Of a stretch of DNA of 38,404 bases, positions 1 to 7,953 are shown piece after piece. The notes under the pieces were generated by a model, which was given only the letters and a program-made list of their open reading frames with translations, did not search any database and was not told the DNA's origin. A program made the translations under genes and the position numbers. Source of the DNA: Filifactor alocis (lineage in GTDB: Bacteria; Bacillota; Clostridia; Peptostreptococcales; Filifactoraceae); NCBI GenBank assembly GCA_030529565.1, contig JAUMWQ010000001.1, forward strand, positions 38,982 to 77,385. Reading direction: 5' to 3'. Position 1 is the first letter of the stretch; every line of letters begins with the position of its first letter.

Positions 1-39
1 GGGATTAAGAGCATTGATATCGTGGGGCCAAAAACATAA
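1..39 (+). other. possible C-terminal end of a plus-strand gene
   Basis: Frame 1 stays open from the window edge for 12 codons (ending ...VGPKT) and then meets tandem stops TAA TAG. It would be convergent with the peptidase gene that follows. Twelve codons are too few to recognise a family, so this may be chance. Confidence 0.25.
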
Positions 40-55
40 TAGTAAGAAGCCTTCT

Positions 56-1018
56 TTATCCTCGTGCCTTCTTCTGTCTTAGCGAAGAACAGCTCTCTAT
101 ATCTTCGACCTTCTCTGCGGATAGGATCGCATCTAAGACAGCTTCTCTCATAGCTTCCTGCGCCATATAAGATACCTTATCGACATCGGCCTTCACTTTT
201 CCGGAGGCCATACAGAAGATGGTATCCCCGTCCATACTCGTATGAACGGGACGGATGGAGAGGGCATAGCCGTTGTGTGCCGTTTGAGCTACTCTGTTGC
301 ACTGTGCCTTGGTGAGAGTAGCATTGGTGATGATGCAGCCTATCGTGGTGTTCGCCCCCTGCAGGCCACTCTTTTCTCCTCCCATCATCAACTCTCTTGC
401 CGGAAGGATTTTCGTCCCCTCTTCATTCAAAACTCCTGCCAAGATCTCCTTTCCATCATAGACTTCTCCACAGGCATTGACGCAGACGTAAGCTCCTACC
501 TTCAGATCTCCTTCTCCCCCCAATTCATGGTAGCCCGTGCCACCCTTCATGACCGATGCGAAGCCCTTCAATTTACCTACGGTAGCTCCACATCCTGCTC
601 CCACGTTTCCCGTCTCCAGCTCGGTTTTTGCACTCTTTGCCGCAAGATATCCCATCTCCCTGTCAGGGCGTACCTTGGGGTCTCCCACCGCCAAATCGAA
701 GAGGACTGCTCCTGCTACAATGGGTACCTTGGCCACCTGCACATCGAAGCCCACACCTTCTTCTTCCAATCGATCCATCACTCCACAAGCACTCTCTAAG
801 CCAAAGGCGGAACCTCCGGACAATACGACGGCATGGATCTTATCCACAGTTTTTTCACTTTTTAGCAAATCCGTCTCCCTTGTGCCGGGAGCGTTGCCTC
901 TGACATCACAACCGGCTGTTGCACCTTCCGGAGCAAGAATGACACTCACTCCCGTCAAGGATTTTTTATTCTGAGCCGCTCCGATAAAAAAACCTGAAAC
1001 TCCCATCTTCTTTTTCAT
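56..1018 (-). CDS. P1 family peptidase (DmpA/NylC-like Ntn hydrolase)
   Basis: The 320-residue protein resembles the DmpA/NylC (S58, P1) family: self-processing N-terminal-nucleophile hydrolases that act as aminopeptidases or amide hydrolases. The family's glycine-rich segment GNVGAGCGATVGK is at about residues 138-149. The autocleavage site is GANTTIG, where cleavage between N223 and T224 would expose T224 as nucleophile. Length fits the family. There is no signal peptide, so it is probably cytoplasmic. The ATG has GGAGG 6 bases upstream. It stands alone, convergent with whatever ends at the left edge. The true substrate (peptide, beta-peptide or nylon-type oligomer) cannot be read from sequence. 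Confidence 0.85.
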   Translation of the reverse strand: MKKKMGVSGFFIGAAQNKKSLTGVSVILAPEGATAGCDVRGNAPGTRETDLLKSEKTVDKIHAVVLSGGSAFGLESACGVMDRLEEEGVGFDVQVAKVPIVAGAVLFDLAVGDPKVRPDREMGYLAAKSAKTELETGNVGAGCGATVGKLKGFASVMKGGTGYHELGGEGDLKVGAYVCVNACGEVYDGKEILAGVLNEEGTKILPARELMMGGEKSGLQGANTTIGCIITNATLTKAQCNRVAQTAHNGYALSIRPVHTSMDGDTIFCMASGKVKADVDKVSYMAQEAMREAVLDAILSAEKVEDIESCSSLRQKKARG

Positions 1019-1280
1019 GATTGACCTCCAAATTTCTCCCTTAAATTTTTGCCTTCATTTTTGCTTTTGAATCCGTTTTAATGGTTTTATACCTAAATTT
1101 ATCCACCCTTCTCAAAAGGTAGAATTTTTGCTTTCTCGCGCGCATCTCCTTCGACAGGCTAATAGCGTGTCCGCCATCCGTTTTTTCCCCGTCTTGTGCG
1201 GATAAGAATTTTTCTCCACTTTTTTACTTCCCAAAAAACAACAGAAGCGATATCTCTCTTTCTATTATAGCACCAACTTT

Positions 1281-1309
1281 TTGTAATTCTTCGATTTTTA
1301 TGCTATGAT
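1281..1309 (+). promoter_or_regulatory. putative sigma-A promoter
   Basis: TTGTAA at 1281-1286 and TATGAT at 1304-1309 are separated by 17 bp. It reads toward the RlmH-A gene but lies 350 bp upstream, so the link is uncertain. Confidence 0.4.
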
Positions 1310-1372
1310 TTTGATGAATTCAAATATCTTAATTGAAATCAAAAACGATAGATGATGAAACACCTATACTAA

Positions 1373-1513
1373 GAATGCGCCGCACAAAGGCAAACCTCTG
1401 TTTTCTCTTTGAGTTTGCAAAACAGGAAAGTCTTTCAAATCAAAACTTTCAAGGACTTTATCCTTCATATAAAATTAGTTCTATGCTGATTTTTCGAATT
1501 TTGCGGTCTTTTC
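1373..1513 (+). mobile_element. MITE copy A (141 bp)
   Basis: Left end GAATGCGCCGCA followed by CAAAGGCA; right end TATGCTGATTTTTCGAA...TGCGGTCTTTTC. These match the family's inverted ends and its conserved right-hand segment. The length is exactly 141 bp, as in other copies. The flanking tetranucleotides (CTAA and CATA) no longer match, so this looks like an old insertion. Confidence 0.7.
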
Positions 1514-1658
1514 CATAATTATATTTTCTAATCGTCCGGGCATGCAATTTGAATTCTCTGATGACCCAAAATTTTTTGGATAAATATTTTTAGTATAAGA
1601 AGAGAAGTGTAGAACACAATCTCTCTTTATTAGACAGTTTCCCCACAGGAGGATCCCT

Positions 1659-2048
1659 ATGAAAATTACGATCGTCTCAAAACTCAAAAAGCCCCCTTCT
1701 TTTTGCAAGGCTGCCATCGATGAGTACAAAAAGAGGCTCTCACGCTATGCAAATTTTTCCTTGCTTTCAGAGCTTTCGCCACGTTTCAAGGACAAGAAGG
1801 ACTGTTTGATCCTTCAGGTTCGCACAGGAAAAAGAAGTCCTTCCTCGGAGGAGTTTTCCCAAGAGATCTCAAAATACAACCGGGAGGGGATCAGCCATCT
1901 GATCTTCCTTATAGATGACGTACAGGAGGGAGCTTGCGATATGTATCTCTCTTCCTTGGATATCTCCCCCGAACTTAGAACCGTACTTTTGCTCGAACAG
2001 ATCTACCGTGCTTTTCGGATCCAAAACAATGAGCCCTATCACAAATAG
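1659..2048 (+). CDS. short RlmH-like protein lacking the SAM loop (RlmH-A)
   Basis: 129 residues against about 155-160 for RlmH, the SPOUT-fold methyltransferase that methylates N3 of pseudouridine 1915 in 23S rRNA. The N-terminus (MKITIVSKLKK) and the C-terminal LLLEQIYRAFRI...EPYHK (112-129) are typical, including the PYHK tail that reaches the rRNA. The SAM-binding GGxxG loop is replaced by LIDDVQEGA (84-92). The LTLPHPL segment reads LDISPEL, and about 20 residues are missing around position 45. It probably cannot bind SAM alone. The ATG follows CACAGGAGGATCCCT. The second RlmH at 5551 has the opposite defect. It is possibly a partner subunit or a decaying paralogue. Confidence 0.8.
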   Translation: MKITIVSKLKKPPSFCKAAIDEYKKRLSRYANFSLLSELSPRFKDKKDCLILQVRTGKRSPSSEEFSQEISKYNREGISHLIFLIDDVQEGACDMYLSSLDISPELRTVLLLEQIYRAFRIQNNEPYHK

Positions 2049-2066
2049 CGAGTGGGGCTCATTGTT
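2025..2066 (+). repeat. 12-bp perfect inverted repeat over the RlmH-A stop codon
   Basis: Arms AACAATGAGCCC (2025-2036) and GGGCTCATTGTT (2055-2066) enclose an 18-bp loop that contains the last codons and the TAG stop. The right arm touches the first base of parS. The hairpin is strong, but no T-run follows directly. Confidence 0.7.
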
Positions 2067-2081
2067 GTTTCACGTGAAACA
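2066..2081. promoter_or_regulatory. parS: parS centromere site
   Basis: TGTTTCACGTGAAACA is an exact match to the canonical 16-bp ParB/Spo0J binding palindrome. It lies in the convergent spacer between RlmH-A and trkH, about 31-32 kb from oriC. It is the only perfect copy I see. The likely binder is the canonical ParB at 18877-19632. Confidence 0.95.
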
Positions 2082-2094
2082 TTGTTTTATTATG

Positions 2095-2127
2095 AAAGAA
2101 GATGTTCGAAAATCTTCTCTTCTTTTT
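2095..2127 (+). terminator. terminator after RlmH-A
   Basis: AGAAGAT (2097-2103) pairs with ATCTTCT (2112-2118) around an 8-base loop, followed by CTTCTTTTTG. It lies between convergent genes and may serve both, with the better T-tract on the plus strand. Confidence 0.6.
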
Positions 2128-2144
2128 GTTCCTTTTATCTCGAA

Positions 2145-3587
2145 CTATTTTCGAATCCAGGTAGAGGGGAGGAAGATCACGGCTACCGGGAATAACTCCA
2201 GCCTTCCTGCCAGCATATTAAAGGAGAGCACGATCTTGGTGATCGACGTCAAACTACTGAAATTACTTACCGGGTTCGTTACTCCCAAACCCGGGCCCAC
2301 ATTGTTCAAGCAACAGGAGACCGAAGCAAAGCTGGTGATTAGATCCAAACCTTGACTGAGCAGGATAAGGGTCGAGGCTGCAAAGACTACGGCATAGATG
2401 TTCATATATACGTGAACCTCTTCCATGACTTTTTTTCTTACTACTCCTCCTTCGAACCTCGTACTGATCACGCGGTTGGGAGAGAGCATCTTGTTCATCC
2501 CTTCACAGGCATTTTTGACCAGGAGTATGATACGCGACACCTTCATTCCTCCGCCGGTAGATCCTGCCATCGCACCGATGAACATCAACAACAGAAGGAT
2601 ACCCTGTGAGAGATAGGGCCACTGTTCATAGTTTTCGGTGATAAAACCTGTTGTCGTAATGATCGAAGCGACCTGAAAGGCCGATGCGCGAAAGGCGGGC
2701 CAAACTCCTCCGGCTATGTCTATGATGTTAAAGGTGATTGCCGCGATTGCAGCACCTACGATCAACAGGTAGACCCTGAGTTCTTCACTGGAGAAGAATT
2801 CTTTAAGGTTTCCTATCAAGATGAAGTAGTAGAGCTGAAAGTTTATCCCGAAGAGGATCATAAACACCGTGATCACACCTTCAATATAGGCGCTGTTGTA
2901 ATAGGCTACACTGGCATTCTTCGAAGAAAAACCGCCCGTTCCCGCTGTCGAAAAAGCGTGGATCCACGAATCGAAAAAGCTCATCCCCCCGGCTTTTAAG
3001 AGGACGACCTCGAGGATGGTCAAGGTGATATAGATCCCGTAAAGGATCCTTGCCGTCGATGACATCTTGGATACCAACTTCCCGACCTTATGCCCGGGGA
3101 CCTCCGCCTTCATCAAATACATATTATTGTTGTGGTTCTGAGGAAGGACTGCGAAGGCAAAGACCAGAACTCCCATCCCACCGATCCAATGAGTGAAGCT
3201 TCGCCAAAACAGAAGGCCGTTGGACATCACTTCGATATCGTCCAAAATCGTCGAACCGGTTGTCGTAAATCCTGATACCGTCTCAAAAAAAGCATCGACA
3301 TAGGAAGGGATCTCCCTGCTGATATAGAAGGGGAGCGCTCCGAATAAGGATAGTACGATCCAAGCTACCGATACAATGACCATCCCTTCCTTCGCATAAA
3401 AACTCGTATCTTCCGGTCTCTTCCAGGAAAGTAGAAATCCCGTCAGCACAAGAGCCGTGGCTACCCCGAACAAAACATAGGAGACCTGCTCCCGATAGAA
3501 CAGGGATACAAAGCCCGGCACAAGAAGAAGCAAGCCTTCGAGTTTCACGATCAAACCTATAATATAACGAATCATTTTATAGTTCAT
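2145..3587 (-). CDS. trkH: Trk/Ktr potassium uptake membrane subunit TrkH
   Basis: A 480-residue polytopic membrane protein of the TrkH/KtrB superfamily, the ion-conducting subunit of a K+ uptake system gated by cytosolic TrkA. The four pore loops are visible in order: SGFTTTGST, TAGTGGFSS, TTTGFIT and NNVGPGLG, each with the selectivity-filter glycine. Membrane segments run from residue 5 (IRYIIGLIVKLEGLLLLV) to the C-terminus. The ATG is preceded by GGAAGG. It follows trkA with a 4-bp gap, so the two are co-transcribed and probably translationally coupled. Confidence 0.93.
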   Translation of the reverse strand: MNYKMIRYIIGLIVKLEGLLLLVPGFVSLFYREQVSYVLFGVATALVLTGFLLSWKRPEDTSFYAKEGMVIVSVAWIVLSLFGALPFYISREIPSYVDAFFETVSGFTTTGSTILDDIEVMSNGLLFWRSFTHWIGGMGVLVFAFAVLPQNHNNNMYLMKAEVPGHKVGKLVSKMSSTARILYGIYITLTILEVVLLKAGGMSFFDSWIHAFSTAGTGGFSSKNASVAYYNSAYIEGVITVFMILFGINFQLYYFILIGNLKEFFSSEELRVYLLIVGAAIAAITFNIIDIAGGVWPAFRASAFQVASIITTTGFITENYEQWPYLSQGILLLLMFIGAMAGSTGGGMKVSRIILLVKNACEGMNKMLSPNRVISTRFEGGVVRKKVMEEVHVYMNIYAVVFAASTLILLSQGLDLITSFASVSCCLNNVGPGLGVTNPVSNFSSLTSITKIVLSFNMLAGRLELFPVAVIFLPSTWIRK

Positions 3588-3591
3588 AGTG

Positions 3592-4950
3592 CTATCCTTC
3601 CAAAATATCGTTTAAATCTCTCAGATATTTCTGTGTTGTAACAACGATCACCCTATCCTTCTCCTGAATGGTGTCCATTCCTCTGGGATAGATCAACTCA
3701 TTTCCTCTTAAGATATATGCGATCAAAATATTATCTTTTATCGGCATCTCTTCAAGGGTAACCCCCAGTTGAGAAAAGTTTGAGCATACGTTGAACTCCA
3801 GAGCTTCCACTCGGTTCTCCAAGATGCGATAAAGAGTCTCCACGTTGCTGCCCTGTGAATTCTGTTTGGCCCTCACATAGCGAACGATCCTCGTTGCCAT
3901 GATGTCTTTAGGGATCACACAGCTTTCCAAGCCCACCTTTTCCAAGATAGCCAAAAGATTTCGACGGCTGATCTTCGTAATGGTTTTAGACACTCCCTTG
4001 GAGGCCGCATGCATCGATACGATGATGTTTTCCTCATCGATACCGGTTAAAGAAACGCAGGCGTCAAAGTAGGAGATTCTCTCTTCATCGAGTACATCCT
4101 GCAAGGTTCCGTCGCTGTTTATAATCGTAGCCTCCGGAAGTTTCTTGCTGAGTTCCTTGCATCGTTCTTTATCCAGTTCGATAATCTTGACATTGATATG
4201 ATGTTTTATGAGCTTTTGTGCCAGGTAGTAGGAGATCCTTCCCCCGCCTATCATCAATACATCCTTCATTCTTTTTTTGGACAGTCCCTGATGCTTGATC
4301 ATCTTCATCACCTGCTCGGTCGTCCCCGTAACGAAGAGACGATCCTCCGCCTGTATAACGAAGTCTCCCCTGGGGATAAAGAGTTCCTCATCACGAACTA
4401 CTGCACAGACGAGGATATGAAGTCCCTTCCTCTTATGCAGTTCCATCAAAGGAAGTCCTCTGAGGTCGCTTTCTTGCGAAACTCTGATTTCAACGAGGTT
4501 TACCCTTCCCTTTGCAAAGGTTTCTATATTCGCCGCAACAGGAAACTGCAACATCCTAAACATGTCGTTTGCAGCTTCAAACTCCGGATTGATGATCATA
4601 TTGATACCGATCTCGTCTCTCATGAACTCCATCTGTGTCGAGTACTCGGGATTTCTTACCCTCGCTATCGTATACTCTACACCAAGTCTTTTTGCCAGGA
4701 TACAGCACAAAATATTGACCTCATCCGCGTTAGTAACGGCGATGATCATATCCGCGCCTTTGACACCCGCATTCATCTGCACATCGTAGGCGGCTCCGTT
4801 TCCTACGGTACCTATGATATCATAACTGTCGACCAGTTTTTCCACCAAATTGGAATTTTGATCGATCACAACGATATCATGGTCTTCTTTGGAGAGGTTT
4901 TCGATCAAGGCCTCTCCCGCTTTTCCTGCTCCAACTATTACGATCCTCAT
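3592..4950 (-). CDS. trkA: Trk potassium uptake regulatory subunit TrkA
   Basis: A cytosolic NAD(H)-binding gating ring subunit of the Trk K+ channel, 452 residues, with two RCK_N-RCK_C modules as in full-length TrkA. The first Rossmann motif, VGAGKAGEAL, starts at residue 5; the second, MIGGGRISYYLA, at about 222. Acidic residues at the ends of beta-strand 2 (VIDQN and IIELD) favour NAD over NADP. I chose the ATG at 4950 because AAGGTGGAG lies 6 bases upstream and the protein then starts MRIVIVGAG as in its family; a 12-residue extension is possible. First gene of trkA-trkH, with a long leader containing a hairpin. Confidence 0.93.
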   Translation of the reverse strand: MRIVIVGAGKAGEALIENLSKEDHDIVVIDQNSNLVEKLVDSYDIIGTVGNGAAYDVQMNAGVKGADMIIAVTNADEVNILCCILAKRLGVEYTIARVRNPEYSTQMEFMRDEIGINMIINPEFEAANDMFRMLQFPVAANIETFAKGRVNLVEIRVSQESDLRGLPLMELHKRKGLHILVCAVVRDEELFIPRGDFVIQAEDRLFVTGTTEQVMKMIKHQGLSKKRMKDVLMIGGGRISYYLAQKLIKHHINVKIIELDKERCKELSKKLPEATIINSDGTLQDVLDEERISYFDACVSLTGIDEENIIVSMHAASKGVSKTITKISRRNLLAILEKVGLESCVIPKDIMATRIVRYVRAKQNSQGSNVETLYRILENRVEALEFNVCSNFSQLGVTLEEMPIKDNILIAYILRGNELIYPRGMDTIQEKDRVIVVTTQKYLRDLNDILEG

Positions 4951-5090
4951 TTTCTTCTCCACCTTACAAAACTCTTTGTCTAACACGCTCCTGCGTGATA
5001 TTTACGAGGTTTTTCTTTCCGGGATCCCGTCTCATCTTTTTCGGTCCGGTCGAGATCCTTGATTTTTCCTTCACAAAACCAAACCATAGG

Positions 5091-5119
5091 ATGGTTTAAC
5101 AACCTCCTATGGCTCCTGT
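5091..5119 (-). promoter_or_regulatory. hairpin in the trkA leader
   Basis: CCATAGGATGGTT (plus strand) pairs with AACCTCCTATGG around TAAC with one bulged base. No T-run follows on either strand, so it is a structured leader or operator rather than an obvious terminator. Confidence 0.4.
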
Positions 5120-5128
5120 AAAAGCTTG

Positions 5129-5269
5129 GGATACACTGCACAAAGACGATGTCCCCTCCTTGCTATGAGTTCATCAAATACGCAAGTCTTTCAAACTAAC
5201 ACTTGCAAGAAGTTCAGCATTTCCATGAGGTTGATTCTATACTGATGCCTTGCACTGTGCGGTATTTCC
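5129..5269 (+). mobile_element. MITE copy B (141 bp) with CTTG target duplication
   Basis: Ends GGATACACTGCACAAAG and GTGCGGTATTTCC are inverted repeats. CTTG occurs immediately on both sides (5125-5128 and 5270-5273), a 4-bp target site duplication. The interior has no reading frame. Confidence 0.8.
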
Positions 5270-5550
5270 CTTGTTTCCACTATACAAATTTGGGGAAATT
5301 CTCAAGGAAGATCTCCGTAAAACCGGATCTTAAACTCCAAACTTAACGAATGATCGATCCTTCCTTCCCGACTTATATACGACTTCTTATCTTACCACTA
5401 TAGAGCCTTTGTTTCAAGTTCGGGAAAAGGATTTTTTCAACTTCTTTACATTCGAAGAGGCTATCGCATTCTCCCATCTACATTCTCCGTTACCGGAATA
5501 CAAGTTAAAGGAAAGCGAGTTAGAGCTATCGAATTCTTCATTACCTTCGC

Positions 5551-6012
5551 CTAATTTTTTATCTTAGAAAGTGCCTCGCTGATCTGCTCCAAGAGCACGA
5601 TGCGAAAGAGCTGATGAGGAAAGGTAAGATTTGAAAAACTGATGGAAGTCGAGGCTCTCTTCCTAACATTTTCTCCTATCCCCAAACTTCCACCTATAAC
5701 AAAGGCAAGGTCTTTATTCAGTTCCTCACTCCTCCTTAAAAACTCCACGAACTGTTTGGTGTTCATCGGCGGAGCGCCTACATCGAGCAAAACGACCTCC
5801 TCGTTCTTTTGAAGGCAGGTTAAGATCTTTTCTCCTTCGCGTTGTTTTATCTTATCGTTTTCCTTTACAGAGGCTCGCTCGGAAGTTTTTTCATCCTCGA
5901 GCTCAACGATATCGAAGGACACTCTCGAAGAGATTTTTCGAAAAAAATGTGTCCGAGCCTCCCTCAGGTATTCTTCCTTAAGCCTTCCTACCGCTATCAC
6001 ACGGATCTTCAT
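5551..6012 (-). CDS. RlmH with SAM loop but truncated tail (RlmH-B)
   Basis: 153 residues of the RlmH SPOUT family (23S rRNA pseudouridine-1915 N3-methyltransferase). The SAM-binding knot is intact: VIGGSLGIG at 105-113 and NLTFPHQLFRIVLLEQI at 128-144. The protein then ends SEALSKIKN. The usual YRAxxIxxxxPYHK tail, which contacts the rRNA and completes the active site, is absent. I checked the three downstream frames and the tail is not recoverable by a frameshift, so it is a genuine loss. The gene lies 6 bp after exoA in the same operon. RlmH-A at 1659 retains exactly the missing tail. Confidence 0.88.
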   Translation of the reverse strand: MKIRVIAVGRLKEEYLREARTHFFRKISSRVSFDIVELEDEKTSERASVKENDKIKQREGEKILTCLQKNEEVVLLDVGAPPMNTKQFVEFLRRSEELNKDLAFVIGGSLGIGENVRKRASTSISFSNLTFPHQLFRIVLLEQISEALSKIKN

Positions 6013-6018
6013 CTGCCC

Positions 6019-6783
6019 CTAAGCCCTCAAATCCTTGACGGTCAACTCCACGGGACAATGGTCGGAACCGTAGATCTCCGTGTGGATCTTGGCTCCCTCA
6101 AGGTTCTTTTCCAGTTCCTCGGATACAACAAAGTAGTCGATCCTCCAACCGGCATTCTTTTCACGCGCTTTAAAGCGATAGGACCACCAACTGTAGATCC
6201 CGCTCATATCAGGATAAAAGTATCGGAAGGTGTCGATAAAACCGCTGTCGAGCAGGTTCGTCATCTTGGTTCTCTCCTCTATCGTAAATCCAGCGTTTCT
6301 CGTATTCGTCTTGGGGTTCTTGAGATCGATCTCCTTATGCGCTACATTCAGATCCCCACATACAATGACCGGTTTGTTCTCCCTCAGTTTGAGCAGGTAA
6401 GATCTGAACTCGTCTTCCCAAACCATCCGATAATCTAAGCGCTCCAACTCGGTCTTAGAGTTCGGTGTATAGACTGTGATCAGGTAGTAGTCCTCGTACT
6501 CCAGGGTGATCACCCTGCCCTCCTGATCGTGCTCTTCTATACCGATCCCGTAATGCACGGACAGGGGCTCCTTCTTCGTGAAGATGGCCGTTCCGGAATA
6601 ACCCTTCTTCTGCGCATAGTTCCAGTATTGATGATAACCGTCCAATTCAAGATCGATCTGCCCTTCCTGCAACTTTGTTTCCTGAAGGCAGAAGGCGTCT
6701 GCGTCCACCTCCTTAAAAAAATCCATAAAGCCTTTTTTTACGGCTGCTCTTATCCCGTTTACATTCCAAGAAATCAGTTTCAT
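6019..6783 (-). CDS. exoA: exodeoxyribonuclease III / AP endonuclease
   Basis: 254 residues of the ExoIII/Xth family, which cleaves DNA 5' to abasic sites and removes blocked 3' ends in base excision repair. Motifs in order: ISWNVNGIRA (4-13), the metal-binding Glu in LQETK (about 34-38), CGDLNVAH (about 142-149), WRIDYF (about 213) and the catalytic SDHCPV near the C-terminus. The length is typical. First gene of exoA-rlmH-B. A GTGGAC hairpin identical to that behind the plasmid-type parB lies just upstream of its ribosome binding site (AAAGGA). Confidence 0.95.
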   Translation of the reverse strand: MKLISWNVNGIRAAVKKGFMDFFKEVDADAFCLQETKLQEGQIDLELDGYHQYWNYAQKKGYSGTAIFTKKEPLSVHYGIGIEEHDQEGRVITLEYEDYYLITVYTPNSKTELERLDYRMVWEDEFRSYLLKLRENKPVIVCGDLNVAHKEIDLKNPKTNTRNAGFTIEERTKMTNLLDSGFIDTFRYFYPDMSGIYSWWSYRFKAREKNAGWRIDYFVVSEELEKNLEGAKIHTEIYGSDHCPVELTVKDLRA

Positions 6784-6800
6784 ACTCTATCCTTTCCTCA

Positions 6801-6826
6801 AGGTGGACGTGATGTCCACTTTTTTG
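6801..6826 (+). repeat. GTGGAC hairpin, copy 1 (upstream of exoA)
   Basis: GTGGAC-GTGAT-GTCCAC at 6803-6819, followed on the plus strand by TTTTTT. On the minus strand, the direction of exoA and parB, it is followed by CTTGAGG, not T residues. It therefore cannot be an intrinsic terminator for the local genes; an operator or duplicated element is more likely. Confidence 0.65.
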
Positions 6827-6928
6827 TTTTAATCAAAACTCTCTTCGTTGTTATAAAAAGAAGTCCGTACAAAAACAAGTCGGCAGCTCTTCTGCTTATG
6901 GCATCCCTCTTCCACGGTACTTCTATCT

Positions 6929-6956
6929 AAAAAGTGGACGTGATGTCCACTTTTTT
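6929..6956 (-). terminator. GTGGAC hairpin, copy 2, terminator of plasmid-type parB
   Basis: AAAAAGTGGAC-GTGAT-GTCCACTTTTTT, with stems of 11 bp including the A/T flanks. It overlaps the parB stop codon and has T-tracts on both strands, so it should terminate parA-parB transcription. The 17-bp core is identical to copy 1, 131 bp away. Confidence 0.75.
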
Positions 6957-7953
6957 ATTTTTCTTTCTTCTGTAGTTTCAGCACAAGATCGATCAACTCT
7001 CGAACCTCGTCCTCCTCATGAAAAACCGCATGCTGCATTACCCCCTCATGAAAGAAGCTTACCTTACAACTCTGTTTTTCCTGAGTGATCTCCGCCTTCA
7101 TCTTGAGAAGATCCCTCTTTGTCATCCCCGGCTTAAAGTAACTCATCGACTGGGTCGGGTACTTCAGCAGGAGGTCAAGGTAGTTTTTTTCGATCTCTTC
7201 TTGGATCTCCGGCTTCATCACGGCGAGTTTCGCTCCGGTCTCTAAGGAGATTCGTCCGGTATAGAAGAGTTCCAACAGCTCCGGGCGCAGGTTCTCCAAT
7301 TTTCGGTAGCGGTCGATATGCCTGCCGCTCATCTCAAAACTCTCGGCGACGATCTCCCTCGTCTTCCTGTTCCTGTACTCCTCTAGGCCTTCTCTCCTCT
7401 TCTCCTTGATGATCTTGTACTTCTCTATAATACTCTTTGTCAAAAGTTTGGGGCCGAGTTGGCGTTGGGCGTAGTTCGCATCGATGATGATCTCTCTGGC
7501 ATCCGAGTCCGAAAGATTTTCCTTGACGATGGCGAAGATCTCCTTGAAGTCCTCACTCCTCACATCCGTGAGTTCCATCTCTCTCAAGTTGCTGCCCTCT
7601 TCTCGTTCCAACTTTTCAAGTTCTTGACGAATATAGCGATAGGCTCTGACGCGGTTATGTCCCGACAGGATCCTGTTTCTGCCGTCGATATGCTCCACTA
7701 CTATGGGGTGGAGAAGTCCGTGAATCAAAATGGAGCGCACCAATCTTTCAAATTCATCCCCTTCCAGAGGGGGATAGAAGTTCCAATCCGAAGGTGCAGC
7801 CTCGAGTTTGTCTATCTCTATCTTGACGATCTGCTCCTGCTGTGCCTGACGAAGTTCGGACTTTTGTTGCGACAGGGAATAGTCTCTTGTGGAAGCGTTT
7901 TTGAAGCTGGTCATAGAGCCTATGTCGATGTTTTTAACCTTTTTGGGAGACAC
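6955..7953 (-). CDS. ParB/RepB-like partition protein, plasmid type
   Basis: 332 residues. A ParB N-terminal domain at about 42-150 has GHNRVRA (98-104) in place of the GERRxRA box. A helix-turn-helix region follows at about 200-235 (REIVAESFEMSGRHIDRYRKL). The long, charged N-terminus and divergent C-terminus resemble partition proteins of plasmids and integrative elements, not Spo0J. The ENLQRxDLNP motif of canonical ParB is absent. The start is GTG with a near-perfect AGGAGGTGAT, inside the end of parA (20-bp overlap), so the pair is coupled. Its centromere is unknown; the twin GTGGAC palindromes downstream are a candidate. Role: segregation of an integrated element, or an adopted chromosomal function. 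Confidence 0.85.
   Translation of the reverse strand: MSPKKVKNIDIGSMTSFKNASTRDYSLSQQKSELRQAQQEQIVKIEIDKLEAAPSDWNFYPPLEGDEFERLVRSILIHGLLHPIVVEHIDGRNRILSGHNRVRAYRYIRQELEKLEREEGSNLREMELTDVRSEDFKEIFAIVKENLSDSDAREIIIDANYAQRQLGPKLLTKSIIEKYKIIKEKRREGLEEYRNRKTREIVAESFEMSGRHIDRYRKLENLRPELLELFYTGRISLETGAKLAVMKPEIQEEIEKNYLDLLLKYPTQSMSYFKPGMTKRDLLKMKAEITQEKQSCKVSFFHEGVMQHAVFHEEDEVRELIDLVLKLQKKEK

Larger units (their letters stand above)
1019..1658. other. 640-bp intergenic region with a MITE copy
   Basis: Non-coding spacer between the divergent peptidase and RlmH-A genes. It holds a sigma-A-like promoter on the plus strand and one diverged MITE copy, both listed separately. Short open frames here lie in the MITE and are not credible genes. 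Confidence 0.6.
4951..5550. other. 600-bp spacer, leader of trkA plus a MITE
   Basis: Non-coding. The trkA side holds a hairpin at 5091-5119 and the middle a MITE copy at 5129-5269. I found no c-di-AMP (ydaO-type) riboswitch core here, although such elements often precede K+ transporter genes. In 5274-5550 I see nothing recognisable. Confidence 0.5.

Noticed and set aside
1333-1518. 61-codon open frame
   Set aside because: Lies almost entirely in MITE copy A and has no ribosome binding site.
4951-5120. Possible c-di-AMP riboswitch before trkA
   Set aside because: No ydaO-type conserved core is visible, only a simple hairpin.
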